Source: Sialis fuliginosa (lineage: Eukaryota > Arthropoda > Insecta > Megaloptera > Sialidae). From it: a stretch of DNA of 64,000 nucleotides. Shown here one piece after another: positions 40,410-56,277 of the stretch (within the stretch, counting starts at the first letter, position 1; each line of letters opens with the position of its first letter). The notes beneath the pieces were generated by a model, which was not told where the DNA came from, made no database searches, and was given only the letters and a program-made list of their open reading frames with translations. A program made the position numbers and the translations under genes. The stretch lies in contig OY540819.1 of assembly GCA_961205875.1 (NCBI GenBank), positions 8,124,501 to 8,188,500 on the forward strand, given 5' to 3'.

Positions 40410-40678
40410 TTAATAATATAATAATCCACAAAATAAAATTTTTAATGCATTAAGAATATACGAGCTAGTCTTTTAGAAATCCTTGTTTTGAATTACAACT
40501 ACTCTTACACTACTTGTATACATTTTAAAATTCAAATACATCTATAATACTATCCCTGTAATGTCGATTATTTTTGTTTTTTCACATTAAAAATAATCAA
40601 AAGTACCACAACCATTTTATAAATTAGGTAACATAATTTGGTGTGTACATTCATGTTTCTTACACACATGTAGATTAA

Positions 40679-40836
40679 GGGTCGATCCAGACTATCGTGC
40701 CAGTCCCAAACCGATCAATCAAATATAAATATACAATAAACAATGAAATCATTCACACTATAGATATCGTGTTGGTCTCGGTCCAATCACGTTCCAATAC
40801 AGTATTACTATACTGAATATTTAACTGGATCGACCC
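40679..40836. mobile_element. 158-bp MITE, TIR GGGTCGATCCAG, TAA target duplication
   Basis: A perfect 12-bp inverted repeat (GGGTCGATCCAG, and CTGGATCGACCC at 40825-40836) is flanked by TAA (40676-40678 and 40837-40839), suggesting a PIF/Harbinger-type element. It is the compact relative of the composite element at 2881-4417. At 40759-40763 it carries a single CTATA (minus strand) where the composite carries a duplicated CTATA around a nested MITE. Confidence 0.88.
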
Positions 40837-41792
40837 TAAAGAAGAGCAATATCAAATGAAAATTGTATCTCTATTGTAAAAAATTAAAAAAGAATACAGA
40901 TTTTGAAATATTAAATTTAACTATTACTGATATTGTCCCAATTTCTTAAATCTAAGTGTTACTATTGACCTGCTGTTAGTGTAACAAAAAAAAATGTAAA
41001 TAATTTATTGTAAATCTAGACTTCGAAATGTTACTAAAAGAAAAGACGTTGCAATATTTGTTTGCGATACATGATATTGAAGGCTTGCTTAATGCCCCTA
41101 AAAGTATAATTTAAACTTTTGGATGAACAGTTGTGTTTCAAAAAATTAATAAGTTCACATAGCCTGACATGTTTACTAATATCAATAGTTAGAACCTCAT
41201 ATACAAATACATTATTTTGATAACTATTCAATTGTACTAGATTCATTTAAATTTTTTAACTAAAATACCCACACTTACTTCTTCTATCATTATAAATATA
41301 TACACATTATTATTATAAGTTAGATCTTATAATTTGTTTTAAAAATTCCTATTTATAATTTAAATAATGATTCATTTAGTAATTTTCGTTTTTTTATTTT
41401 AATCTCACTCAAATAGTTTATACATAAAACACATTGACATAACGACAAAAGCATTTAATATTAAAATTAAATGCGATTAGTGCAATAGTTTGCCGATATA
41501 CAAGTACAGATTAAAAAATTTCTAAATGAATTGTTTGTTAAAAAACATTATACTTATTGCAAAATTCAAGATGAGTATTAATAATAAATTATAAAAAAAT
41601 ATTGTGTTTTTAATTACCAAAACAAAAACGAATAAGATACCCGATAATTTAAAAATACTTATTTAATCAGTAAGTAACATATAATATGATTCTCTCTACA
41701 CAATGACAATACTTAATATTTATAATAAAAATGTCCCATCATGCACAGCACGTTATAGTACAAAAGTACTCTAAAAGTTAAAAACATGTTTA

Positions 41793-43337
41793 TTACGGTG
41801 GTGGTTGGTACGCACCGTATTGATATTGACCTTGTGGGGGGCCTCCTTGAGGAGGAGGTGGCATCTGACCTGTGGGCGGTCTTGGGTATTGGTAAGCTTG
41901 ACCTGGATATTGGCCCTGCGGAGGGTATTGTTGAGGTCCATGGGGTGGATACCCATGGGCATACGTAGGTGCTCCTGGCGCCGGTCCATACCCTTGTGCT
42001 GGTGGTGGAGGGTTATAAACAGGCTGCGGAGGAGGTGCCCCAGGTGCAGGTGACTGGTTAGCTGGTGGAGGTTGGAAACCGGGACTTGAAGGTTGAGAGT
42101 TTGGTGGCGGGTAACCACCAGGTTGGTTGTTAGGTGGGTAGTTTGGTTGGGGATTTTGAGCAGCAGGACCAGTCGGAGTATAACTTTGACTGGTTGTCGT
42201 CGGAGTGTTTGTTGTAATACTTTGAGCATAAGTACTTGTGGCTGGAGCTGAAAATGGTGGCGATTGCGCTGAAGATGCCGGAGGACCATAATTGACCGGA
42301 CCTGGTCCCCCGGGACTCGGTTGATTCGCGTAACCTGGGTTCGGTGGCTGGCTTTGTGTGGTTGAAGGCGGAGGGTAGGGCTGCTGAGAAGGTGGATACC
42401 CTTGCGGCGGGTAAGGAGGCCCTCCACTTTGATAGTTTGGTGTCGTAGGAGGAGGTGGAGCGTTGTTCTGAGGAGGGCCATAATTAGTTGTCTGACCAGA
42501 GTTAGGCCCATAGTTTGTAGTTGCAGGTCCACTAGGTCCATAGTTTCCCTGTTGAGGAGGTCCCGGTGGATATGAACTAGCTTGGTTTGGAGGTCCGTTC
42601 ACTGGATTTGAGCCATACCCTGGCTGACTTGAAGGTGGGTATATTTGATTTGGTTGAGGTGGTGCACCGTAACTATTATGTGTAGTAGTAGGTGGTTGGC
42701 CATAATTTTGTGGAGTATTTGATGGAGGATAGCCTTGAGGCTGTCCCGGAGGCCCATTTGGATACGATTGTTGATATCCAGGTTGATTTTGAGGGTATGG
42801 AGGTTGTTGGTTAGGACCAGGATATTGAGAGGGGTATTGGTTTTGTTGGTAATTACGTTGTGGATAATTTTGCACTCCACCAGCTGAACCAGGGCGTTGA
42901 GGCATAACAGGTCCTTGCCCTTGTACTCCGGTTGCACCTCGGTAATTTCCTGGTTGTTGATGGTTAAAATTTCCCATTGGATTTGGATTATTTGGCGGAA
43001 TCTCATTTCCTGCATTTTGATTTGAACCCGGCACAGCATGCATTGGTTGAGGTGGCTAAAAATGATGTACATCAAATTGAAGTATTGCCTACAAAGAATG
43101 GCATGTTCTACTTACAGGTAACAGTGCTTGAATATTTTGATTGGTATCAGCTATACTTGCAAGATATACGAGATTTCTGTATAAAATCTGCTGGTATTGT
43201 AGGCATTCTTGAGGTTTTCCTTTACTTTGGATTTCTTGTATAGTTTGAATAAGATGTCCATTCTCATCAAGCATTTTTTGTATTTGTGCAGGATTAGGCG
43301 GTGGACGTCCTCCACGTTGTGGGAACGTTAGAGACAT
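41793..43337 (-). CDS. SS18: SS18/SYT-type transcriptional co-activator (SWI/SNF subunit)
   Basis: There are two exons: 43116-43337 and 41793-43055. The 60-base intron is in phase 0, and the total is 494 aa. Exon 1 is the conserved SNH domain (about residues 14-72): IQKMLDENGHLIQ, then KGKPQECLQYQQILYRNLVYL with ASIADTNQN, closely matching the SS18/CREST family. The rest is a long low-complexity Gln/Pro/Gly/Tyr-rich (QPGY) tail of about 420 residues, as expected for the family's transactivation domain. SS18 proteins bind the BRG1/BRM ATPase through SNH and are stable subunits of BAF chromatin-remodelling complexes in the nucleus. Several long frames over exon 2 in other registers are composition artefacts. 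The start codon is 537 bases from that of the BBLN gene, head-to-head. Confidence 0.93.
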
Positions 43338-43874
43338 TTTGATAACTTTAAAGCACGTGTCTTTAATTAAATATGTATCAGTTACACGAAAACAAAATAA
43401 GTAGTGAAAATCACTTTAATAGGTTTCTAAATATACTTTTTCAAACAATTTCTTTGCTAACCAAGCATAGACAACGCATGTGTATAAATTTCCAAAGATA
43501 AAGAACAGAAATTATACACGTCGTAACTTTCTTTATATTTAAATTTATTAAATTAAATTAATTAATTGATAATATTAAATGCTTGAAATGAAAAAATACA
43601 ATTTAAAATTGAAAACATGTTAAATTCGCAGTTATATTAATATCATACAACTTACTTTATTAACAAAGCTACCATTAGGTTTGCCTAAAGTTAAAATCGA
43701 TACATAGGATACAATTATCATGTTTGTTGTTTTTGACATTTAATATTTCCATCTTTATCTGTTTCATTAACTTTTCATTCTTTCATCTCTTCGCGCACGT
43801 GATGTGGGCTTAACTCGAAATGTTCTGTCGATTGTGACATAGTAAATAATAAAACCATAATAAAAATAATTTTG
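43338..43874. promoter_or_regulatory. Shared upstream region between SS18 (-) and BBLN (+)
   Basis: 537 bases separate two divergent start codons, so it presumably holds both promoters. A CGCGCACGTG E-box-like phrase lies near 43793-43802. The promoter role is inferred from arrangement; no core element is certain. Confidence 0.5.
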
Positions 43875-44201
43875 ATGGATAAAATGGTTCAAAACGCAAC
43901 ACCTAATGATGAGTATGATGAGACAGATGAAGAAGATTTAAATTCGGAAGGTATAAAATGATTTAACATGTATCTTTATACTTAAATATATATGAAAACA
44001 TGGTTTACAGAATATTTGGCATTGAGTGATAAAATTGATGAGCTGAACGATGCTCTTGATTCATTTGAGAAAAAGAATGATGATATACAAGCCCAACTCA
44101 TTGACCTACTTCAATCAAATAGAAAAATTAGGCAAGAAATTCAAGAAAAGAAACTAGCTGAAGAACAAGCCCAGCAAGCTGCTAACAGCGAACAGAAATA
44201 A
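43875..44201 (+). CDS. BBLN: Bublin coiled-coil protein (UPF0184 / C9orf16 family)
   Basis: There are two exons, 43875-43950 and 44011-44201. The 60-base intron is in phase 1, and the total is 88 aa, matching the family's usual 80-90. An acidic N-terminus (DEYDETDEEDLNSEE) leads into the conserved core YLALSDKIDELNDALDSFEKK with NDDIQAQLIDLLQSNRKIR, one continuous coiled coil, followed by a Gln/Ala/Glu-rich tail. Human BBLN and nematode BBLN-1 have been linked to intermediate-filament organisation. The function in insects, which lack classical cytoplasmic intermediate filaments, is uncertain. An ORF scan that starts at the upstream in-frame Met at 43992 would read intron sequence; the spliced start is better. 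AATAAA at 44302-44307 may be its poly-A signal. Confidence 0.9.
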
Positions 44202-44543
44202 TAATTACTGGATGTAACACTGGTGTATTATTTTATTTATTAGCAAAATGTAATTTTGATTTTGTAATATACAGTATTTACTATATTATTAATTTTATTT
44301 AAATAAAAATATTATAGAATGTTGCTACCATTTTAATATATTTCAATATAACCTTAACGAAAATACATAGATCTGTCAATTATCAGTGTTGATAAATGTC
44401 ATAATAACGACGGTCGAGTTGATGTTCAATAATGATTTAATTGACGATATATTGTTTTATTTTTAGTAATCATGAACTGATTAGTTAAATTATTATTTAT
44501 TAAAAATTTCTTGTTAATCCTTTTTTTCGAATAAACTTAAATT

Positions 44544-48288
<3,745 letters not shown>

Positions 48289-50907
48289 AATCATTTAATT
48301 TTCATTATTAATGTAATTTAATATCAGGAAATATATTTTTTAAAGTACTCTTATTTAATTTTAACTTGTATAGAAATAGAATTATGTATAAGCATTTCTT
48401 AATCTTATATTCATTTTATTTTTCACTTATCGAGCAGTTGCATAAAAAAAATTCCCTCTTGATAAGAAGTATCAAGAAAACATAACCTTACAAGTGCAAA
48501 AATACTTATCTGTCTTTAATTTTATATTATATTAGTTCTTGTCTTTGGATTAAATAAGTAATTTGATATTATGCAAAAATAATCAATGTGAATGTTGTAC
48601 AAATACTGATACAATAATTTTTTTTATTTCGTCATAAATTTTTAATAATTTCAATATTTGTAATTTTCCTGTAATACTTTGTTTTAATTATCTACTGGTA
48701 TTGTTTCGGTCTATTAATCAATACTATAAATATCAATTGTTTAAGTTTAGAAACATAATGGTATTTATAATTCATATCATACACACAGGAATGTTTTTGA
48801 ATATAAATTATTTCTCAACCAGTTCTAGTTTAAATATTGATAACATGTTTTATAAACAAATACGTTGCATTTATAATAACTTAAATTCAAATAAGTTATT
48901 AAACATATAATTTTTTGTTAATGAATTTATAAAATATATATGCTCTTTATATAATCCCCCCCTGACAAGATAATTCCAAGAAAATATTATGGTTCATGGA
49001 TTAAATATGTTGAATTTTTGAACAGAAAAAATTGCTGAGCTTGAGATTGACTTTGAAGATAAACTGTTTGAAGATAGAGAGAAAGATTAAAAAAAATGAA
49101 GAGAATCCGTACTGATATATTGCTTATTGTGATCCAAATGAAGTCATTAGGATTTAAGATGCTTTTCTTATTATAATAATTAGATAAGTGGATATTTATG
49201 CATGCCATAGCTATAATATTTATTAAAATATTTATATTTTCACGTAGATATTTGTTTGTTTTTAAGTATAAGTTAGGTATAATGTTTGTATAACATTTAA
49301 ATGAGTATGTTTACATAGCACCGTTATTCCGGTTTTACTGTAGGGTTTAAAAATATGTGTAGATGGCACATTACACCCGACATAACTAATCAGGTTTAGT
49401 TATTCTATTCCTGTTGAACTACAGGCATAGCATAACTAAACCGCAATCTATTTAACCAACCTCAAAAAAAAAGTATCTATGGAGTATAGGGATTTCATCA
49501 TAATGCACTTCGCATTAACATTTAAAAAAGCCTCGTAAGTTAAAACAGCTGAGACGGAGAGATGGAAAACAAAAGAAAACGTGATTCATGGGACGTACAG
49601 GAGACAAAGTATTTTTGGGATTTCTTGTTGGTACACCATTGAACTTATAGCGTATTTCAAATCGGAATTATAATTCCAGCTAGCGTTACTTGTTCTCGTA
49701 TGTGAAAACAGCACCACTTAACAACAGTTTAACTACATTGGTTATAGTAAAACCGGAACAACTGCGCTATGAAAACGTACTCAATGTTATTTTGTGATTC
49801 ATCCTACTAGTCAAACTATTTGTACGAAATGATCTCATTTTCTAGCCTATAATTGTTAATGTTGCAAAATGCATGATACATAAAAGTATTATAACTGCAC
49901 AAATTATTAATTTATTGAATGATTCAATGATATAATAAATAATTTCAATAAACATTACTTTTTTTTAATATAATTACCTTAAAATATATTCCTGAATCAA
50001 TTATAATACTGAAAGATATATATCTATTTTACAATCGTACACAAAATGTGAAATTAATATAAAAAATATATATAAAGACTGTTTTGTTATTTTTATTTAA
50101 ACTAACTCTAATATAGCAATTACATCTCTACATAAATTAAGTCTACAAAAAATATAAAAGTTTAATGTAACTTATATTTTTATTTTAAAATAGGACATTT
50201 TTACAGTGGTGATACTAAAACAGATGAAATGATTCAAAAAAATATTTCAAATTAAATGCCGAGAACTTCAATGTACTCATTAAATACATTTATGAAAAAC
50301 ATTGGCAGTGAAAATTAATAACACTATTTTATAACAGAATAAAATATCTTATTGTAAATTCAAATAAAAACATTTCTTAAAATTAAACTTGAGAGTAGCG
50401 CGATTGTCCGAACAGTTCTTTTCATTGAACTTGACTTTAAGAACTGTTTTGTTTCTTATTTTTATAGTTTTTTAGATTATGAACTCTCACTGCCGAGTTT
50501 TTAATCAACAAACAACAGGGTCTGTTTTTTCGATAATAAATCGGTTTCACAAGAAAACATATTATCTAATCTATGTTTATTCTTAACACGTAAAGAATAT
50601 ATTTACTTTAATAAACACACATTTTGATTGACTTATTCTAACTAGTGCACAGAGACACAGAATGAACATAGATAAACAATCAGCATCACCACCGAATAAT
50701 TAAATGAATTTGTACACAAAAACCCTCGGAGTAAGTGTCACATCGCACAATACACTCAAGTCTTACGCTCCGACAAGATGGAAATCATTCACGCAATATG
50801 AAAACATCAGTCGGTCTGATACTCGCGTGCTCAAAATATAGGAAGATTAATTCACAGCTTCATAACTTTGAGCATCAACTAAAGATGCTGTACGTCATTT
50901 AAATCCA
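48289..50907. other. Convergent spacer between KIFAP3 and WDR82, with one TIR element
   Basis: AT-rich, no gene. Both 3' UTRs end here. A candidate TIR element lies at 49314-49771. Short frames such as 48701-48910 and 48987-49208 have no supporting feature. Confidence 0.5.
49314..49771. mobile_element. 458-bp candidate TIR element, ends CATAGCRC...CCGGTTTTACT
   Basis: The left end CATAGCACCGTTATTCCGGT (then TTTACTGTA) matches the reverse complement of the right end (AGTAAAACCGGAACAACTGC, then GCTATG at 49771) over about 28 bp with a few mismatches. No clear target duplication. A further weak dyad, GGTTTAGTTAT and ATAACTAAACC, lies inside the left half. Confidence 0.6.
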
Positions 50908-51852
50908 TTATGTGTCTTCTACGGTGGGTAACCAGAATGCCATGTTGGTGCACGCTGATGCTAACATCATGTATTTTGGATTGAACTGTACGCATTGGAC
51001 GGGTGCTGGGTGATCTGCGTTCAACACGCACACTTTGTAGCCGGTGTCTGCATTCCAAACGTGGACGCGACCGTCTGTTGATCCGCTAAATATGAACTGT
51101 GAGTCTGGACTGAACGATGCCTCTATTGGTATACCTTTGTTGTTGAGGTGGCCTGTAAACGTTTGCAAAGGTGTGCCGTGAAACGCGTCGATTAATCGTA
51201 TTATTGAACCATTTGTACTGATCAATATTGTTTTCCCGTCTCTGGAGAATTTCAAACCGGTCCAATCACATTCTTTTTCTTGACTTAGTTTAAATGTAAC
51301 AAAAGGTCCTTTATCGAATGATCTCAAATCATACAATTTAATGCTTTCTGAATTTACACCAGCAGCAAAAATCAATCCTTCTGGATCATATGCTGCAACA
51401 GGTCTACCAGCTAAATGCATAAGACCTTGACAGTTGGGAGACCGCAAATCCCATAAACGTAATGTTTTATCCAGTGATCCTGATAAAAATGTGTCTTCAA
51501 TTGGTGACAAGCATAAAGAAACAACTTTTTTTGTGTGGCCTGGGAAATAACGTATGTATTTGTTATCATGTAATGACAGGTATCGAATGGTGTCATCAAT
51601 TTTTGTTGAACTGTGGATTGCTGTATTTTTTGCATGTGTGAAATGGATTAGGTCTACTCCGTATTTTTTACTATTGACTGTTCGCACTTGTGTGCCTTTC
51701 TCACAGTCGTAAATAACAATTTGATCATCTTCACTACATGATATAAGCGTCTCACCATTCGGCGAAAAATCGATACTGTTTATTTTATCAGAATTTTCGC
51801 GAAATACTTTTGCAACCTTAAAACTACGTACGACAGAGTCTACGAGCTTCAT
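50908..51852 (-). CDS. WDR82: WDR82 (Swd2) WD-repeat subunit of Set1/COMPASS and PNUTS-PP1 complexes
   Basis: A single exon of 314 aa, the family's usual length. The N-terminus [20 protein letters not shown], then [53 protein letters not shown] and [20 protein letters not shown] are nearly the same as animal WDR82. WD40 repeats span the chain and should form one beta-propeller. The protein recognises RNA polymerase II phosphorylated on CTD Ser5, recruits Set1 for H3K4 trimethylation and acts in transcription termination. The lack of introns in a conserved gene amid split neighbours may mean a retrocopy origin, or simply an intronless coding region with a 5' UTR intron. It is divergent from alanyl-tRNA synthetase. 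Confidence 0.96.
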   Translation of the reverse strand: MKLVDSVVRSFKVAKVFRENSDKINSIDFSPNGETLISCSEDDQIVIYDCEKGTQVRTVNSKKYGVDLIHFTHAKNTAIHSSTKIDDTIRYLSLHDNKYIRYFPGHTKKVVSLCLSPIEDTFLSGSLDKTLRLWDLRSPNCQGLMHLAGRPVAAYDPEGLIFAAGVNSESIKLYDLRSFDKGPFVTFKLSQEKECDWTGLKFSRDGKTILISTNGSIIRLIDAFHGTPLQTFTGHLNNKGIPIEASFSPDSQFIFSGSTDGRVHVWNADTGYKVCVLNADHPAPVQCVQFNPKYMMLASACTNMAFWLPTVEDT

Positions 51853-52876
51853 TGTAAATGAATATTACTTAATATTATATATTAATTATCAATTACACAT
51901 TAATAATTGCCTTATCTACAAACAATCAACAATAAAATTGACGTTGGTATCACGTTGGTATTGGTATCACAAGTATTACGTATGTTCTGTAATGACATCT
52001 TAGTTTTAGTTTGTAGTCGTTATGTATTTTATATTGGTAGTAGAAATATACAAAATTTCCCGCAAAATTTAAAATACAAAAACTTAAAATGAATTTATTA
52101 TATTTATTATTATACGTTATTTTTCGAGTAAAAAAGTAAATTGTAAGTATGTATAAAACAAATAGTTATTATATTTATATTGATTATGAGTTTTATATTA
52201 TTTTATTTCTTTATTGTATTTTTATACATATTTATTAAACTATAATCCGATTGTAGTTTAAAATCTTTTTTAGAATATTACATATTTAGTTTAAAGTTTT
52301 GCAAATTATATTATGTTTATAAACATATATTTGTTAGAACATATTAATATTGAAATACAATAAAAAATAATAATAACATTTGAATATGTCTTCGATGTCT
52401 TCCTTCTCGATTTTTCTATTCTGCAGTGTTAACCTGTGGCGTTAACCTTAAAAATATTTTTGTATGTGTCTCACATTTCAAATCACTCTATTTTTATGGT
52501 GAAAGTAAGGAACCTATTTGAGACTGTTATATTACTGATAGCAAAAACAAAGTAGTGGGATACATAATATTGCATCACGTTGCACTAGTTTCACCTTTGA
52601 TTAATATTTTATGTATGTATTGTGATTCAATCATTCATGTGTGCCATATCATAAGCACTACATATAGCAAATAATTATATGTAATAATTTGAAAGTTGCA
52701 AATTACTACTGAAAATTGTGAACTGTAAATGTTAACATATTTTATACACTTTTAAATGTGAGCTTTCATTTAGAAATTAGTATTTGAATAGATTTTTGTA
52801 TAAAAACATATGGTTGTCATATTGTGGATTATATGTTAATAAGTGAATATATATTTTTTTACAGAAATAAATCAAA
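51853..52876. promoter_or_regulatory. Shared upstream region between WDR82 (-) and AARS1 (+), with a likely 5' UTR splice acceptor
   Basis: 1,024 bases separate the two start codons. ATTTTTTTTACAG ending at 52864, just 12 bases before the alanyl-tRNA synthetase ATG, looks like a splice acceptor. The synthetase probably therefore has a non-coding first exon further left. Bases 51945-51970 contain a small duplication (TTGGTATCAC). Confidence 0.5.
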
Positions 52877-55800
52877 ATGAATACTAATTTATCTGCTAAG
52901 GAAATAAGAAATATATTTATAAACTTTTTCAAAGAAAAAAAACATGAATATGTTCATTCATCATCAACAATACCATTGGATGATCCAACATTATTATTTG
53001 CTAATGCTGGTATGAACCAGTTCAAACCTATATTTTTGGGTACGGTCGATCCAAACAGTGATATGGCAAAATGGATCCGCGCTGTAAACACACAGAAATG
53101 TATTCGTGCAGGAGGAAAACATAACGATTTAGATGATGTAGGAAAAGATGTGTACCATCATACGTTTTTTGAAATGTTAGGAAATTGGTCTTTTGGAGAT
53201 TACTTTAAAAAGGAAGTCTGTACCTGGGCATGGGAATTACTTACAAAAGTGTTCCATTTACCAGCTGAACAATTATATGTTACGTACTTTGGTGGCAGTG
53301 CTGAAGCCAATTTAGAACCTGATTTAGAATGCAGAGATCTTTGGATAAAACTTGGTGTACCAGAAAGCCATGTTCTTCCAGGTAATTATACCAATTTATA
53401 CCATTTTTAATGTAAATTTAAGCATTTGAAGCAGTAGGTAGCTAGACTGAGGAAACTATCTTACCCTCCAAAATTTTTAATAAAAATTTACTATTTTTGT
53501 AATTAATGATACATATATTTCTCATTTATGTTATTTGAATCATAAAACAATGCTTAAAATTTTATTTTATATTATGGAGTCTTGTTTGTATTGCCAAAAC
53601 TGGAAATTTTATGTTACAATTTATTGTTATAATGGGTATATTAATAATTAGACACTGGTACCTACTTTGGCAGTATGTGTGTAATGATTTGTCTATTCAA
53701 GAATAATTTATAATTTAAATAGGTAGTATGAAAGACAACTTTTGGGAAATGGGAGAGACAGGACCTTGCGGACCATGTTCAGAACTCCATTTCGATCGCA
53801 TCGGAAATCGTGAAGCTGCGCATCTCGTAAACATGGATGATCCGGATGTACTCGAAATATGGAATCTCGTATTTATACAATTCAACAGAGAAACAGATGG
53901 AACATTGAAATTACTTCCAAAGAAACACATTGATTGCGGTTTAGGTTTCGAAAGACTGGTATCTGTAATTCAAGGCAAACGCGCCAACTATGACACTGAT
54001 ATATTTCTGCCATTGTTTGATGCAATTCAAAAGGGTACAGGTGCTCCTCAATATCAGGGACGTGTTGGCGAAGATGATGTAGATGGAATTGACATGGCTT
54101 ATCGGGTTTTAGCTGATCATGCTAGAACACTTACTATTTCATTATCTGATGGTGGTCGACCTGATAATACTGGAAGAGGTTACGTTTTGCGTAGAATATT
54201 ACGACGTGCTGTAAGATATGCTACAGAAAAACTTAATGCAAAACCTGGGTTCTTTTCAACCTTAGTTTACACGGTAGTCGATCTTTTGGGTGATACTTTC
54301 CCAGAAATAAAGAAAGACCCCGAGGAAATCATCAGTATTATAAATGAAGAAGAAGTGCAGTTCTTGAAAACATTATCACGTGGTCGTAATTTACTGAACC
54401 GTACAATAATAAAAATGACAGACTCAAAAATCGTCCCAGGTGATATTGCTTGGAGATTGTATGATACATATGGATTTCCTGTTGATTTAACTCAGTTAAT
54501 GTGTGAAGAAAAGAACTTAACTGTTGATATGGTCGGATATGAAGAAGCTAAAAAACAAGCTCAGCTTATTTCACAGGGAAAGACTGGAAATATAGAAGAT
54601 ACAATAAATCTTGATGTACATGCTATAACTGCTCTGCAGAGTGAAGGTATTTCACCTACAGATGATACTCCTAAATATAATTATAAACCACAATCAACCG
54701 ATAGTAATGGTACTTACATTTTTGAACCTTGTGTCGCTACTGTTATTAAACTACGCCATTCTAAACAGTTTTTCAATGAAGTTACATCTGGGCAAGAGTG
54801 TGGTATTTTACTTGATAAAACTTGCTTCTATGCTGAACAAGGAGGGCAGATATACGATGAAGGATTTTTAGAAAAAGTTGGTGATGATAGCGTGGAATTT
54901 GCTGTAAGAAATGTTCAGGTCCGAGGTGGTTATATTTTACATATCGGTACTGTTGAAGGTACTCTTCGTGTAGGAGATAAAGTGAATCTTCGTTTAGATG
55001 TAAACAGAAGAGAATTAGTAATGAAAAATCACACAGGTACGCATATATTGAATTTCGCTCTCAGAACTGTTCTAGGAACGGAAGCCGACCAAAAAGGTTC
55101 TCTTGTAGCCCCTGATAAGCTGAGATTTGATTTTACAAATAAAGGTGCTATGTCAGTCCAACAAATAAAAGACACAGAAGCAAGTGTGGTAAATGAAGTT
55201 AAGAAAAATCAACAAATTTATGCAAAAGATACAAACTTGGCTTTGGCTAAAACAATTCAAGGTCTTCGTGCTGTGTTTGAAGAAACATACCCTGACCCTG
55301 TAAGAGTGGTTTCTGTTGGAATTCCAGTTGAGGATTTAGAAAAAGATCCTTTCAGTCCTGCTGCAACTAAAACTTCGGTAGAATTCTGCGGTGGTACGCA
55401 CTTGCATCAATCGGGCCATATTGGTGACTTTGTGATTTCAAGTGAAGAAGCAATTGGCAAAGGGATTAGAAGAATCGTTGCTCTGACTGGTCCAGAAGCA
55501 TCTAAGGCTTTGAAAAAGGCTGAATTACTTGAAAATGAAGTCAGTAAAATACAATCATTACTAAACAATGGAAATAATGTAAATGTTAAAGAAATAGTAA
55601 AAGGAATTGTAGAATTGAATGACGATATTTCACAAGCTATTATACCATACTGGAAAAAAGATAATCTCCGAAACACTCTGAAAACTCTTAAAAAGAATTT
55701 AGATGATAAAGAACGGTCTGAGAAAGCTGCAGTTGTTACAGTTGTCAGTGAAAAAGCAAAAGAACTGTGTTTGAAATATCCAGAATGTAAAATATTAGTA

Positions 55801-56118
55801 GAAGAGTTGCCTGCATATTCCAATACGAAAGCTCTAGATGGGGCTTTGAAACAAGTGAAAGCTTTAAACCCTACAACTTCTGCTATGTTCTTTTCTGTTG
55901 ATACTGATACTAAGAAAATTGTGTGTTTGTCATCTGTACCTAAAGATGCAGTTAGTAAAGGTTTGAAAGCGAATGAATGGGTACAACAAGTGTCTCCATT
56001 GATGGGAGGCAAAGGTGGTGGTAAACCTGAATCAGCTCAAGCTTCTGGTTCCAATGTTGGCTGTATACAGGAAGTTTTGAAATTAGCTAGAGAATTTGCT
56101 AATACTAAGTTAAGTTAA
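52877..56118 (+). CDS. AARS1: Cytosolic alanyl-tRNA synthetase (class II)
   Basis: There are two exons, 52877-53381 and 53723-56118, joined in phase 1. The total is 966 aa, against about 968 in mammals. Order: the catalytic aminoacylation domain ([34 protein letters not shown], then [15 protein letters not shown] and GLGFERL), the tRNA-recognition helices, the editing domain with HTGTH (from residue 605) and CGGTH (residues 724-728), and the C-Ala domain with [15 protein letters not shown] near the end. It attaches alanine to tRNA-Ala and hydrolyses mischarged Ser- or Gly-tRNA. There is no mitochondrial targeting sequence on the start used here. The 3' end is 159 bases from the 3' end of MTG2 (convergent). 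Only the exon at 53723 onward would be seen by an ORF scan from the second Met. Confidence 0.97.
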
Positions 56119-56277
56119 TCTATTCCGATTTTTGTATTATGCTGAATTGCATTTAAATGAAGATTTCAAAGATAATTTTTGTCTTTTTTTTTTAAAATAC
56201 CATCCACTTCTATATTTTAGAACTTACATTGTAAAGGGAAGATATAAAAAAGATAAAAACTTAAAAAATAATCTACT

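Larger units (their letters stand above)
39622..41792. other. Convergent 3' region between the PKA-like gene and SS18, with two MITEs
   Basis: AT-rich and without a gene. It holds the 3' UTR of the kinase gene, probably a long 3' UTR of SS18, the TTAA-flanked element at 40263-40409 and the TAA-flanked element at 40679-40836. The 70-codon minus-strand frame 41034-41246 has no recognisable feature. Confidence 0.5.

Noticed and set aside
41771-43075. Long frames antisense to, or in other registers of, SS18 exon 2
   Set aside because: The exon encodes a Gln/Pro/Gly/Tyr-rich tail whose biased codons leave other frames open. The 41793-43055 frame continues the conserved SNH exon in phase.
43992-44201. 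Starting the BBLN protein at the Met just upstream of the exon-2 acceptor
   Set aside because: That start uses intron bases and lacks the acidic N-terminus. Splicing 43950 to 44011 gives the full 88-residue family length with consensus sites.
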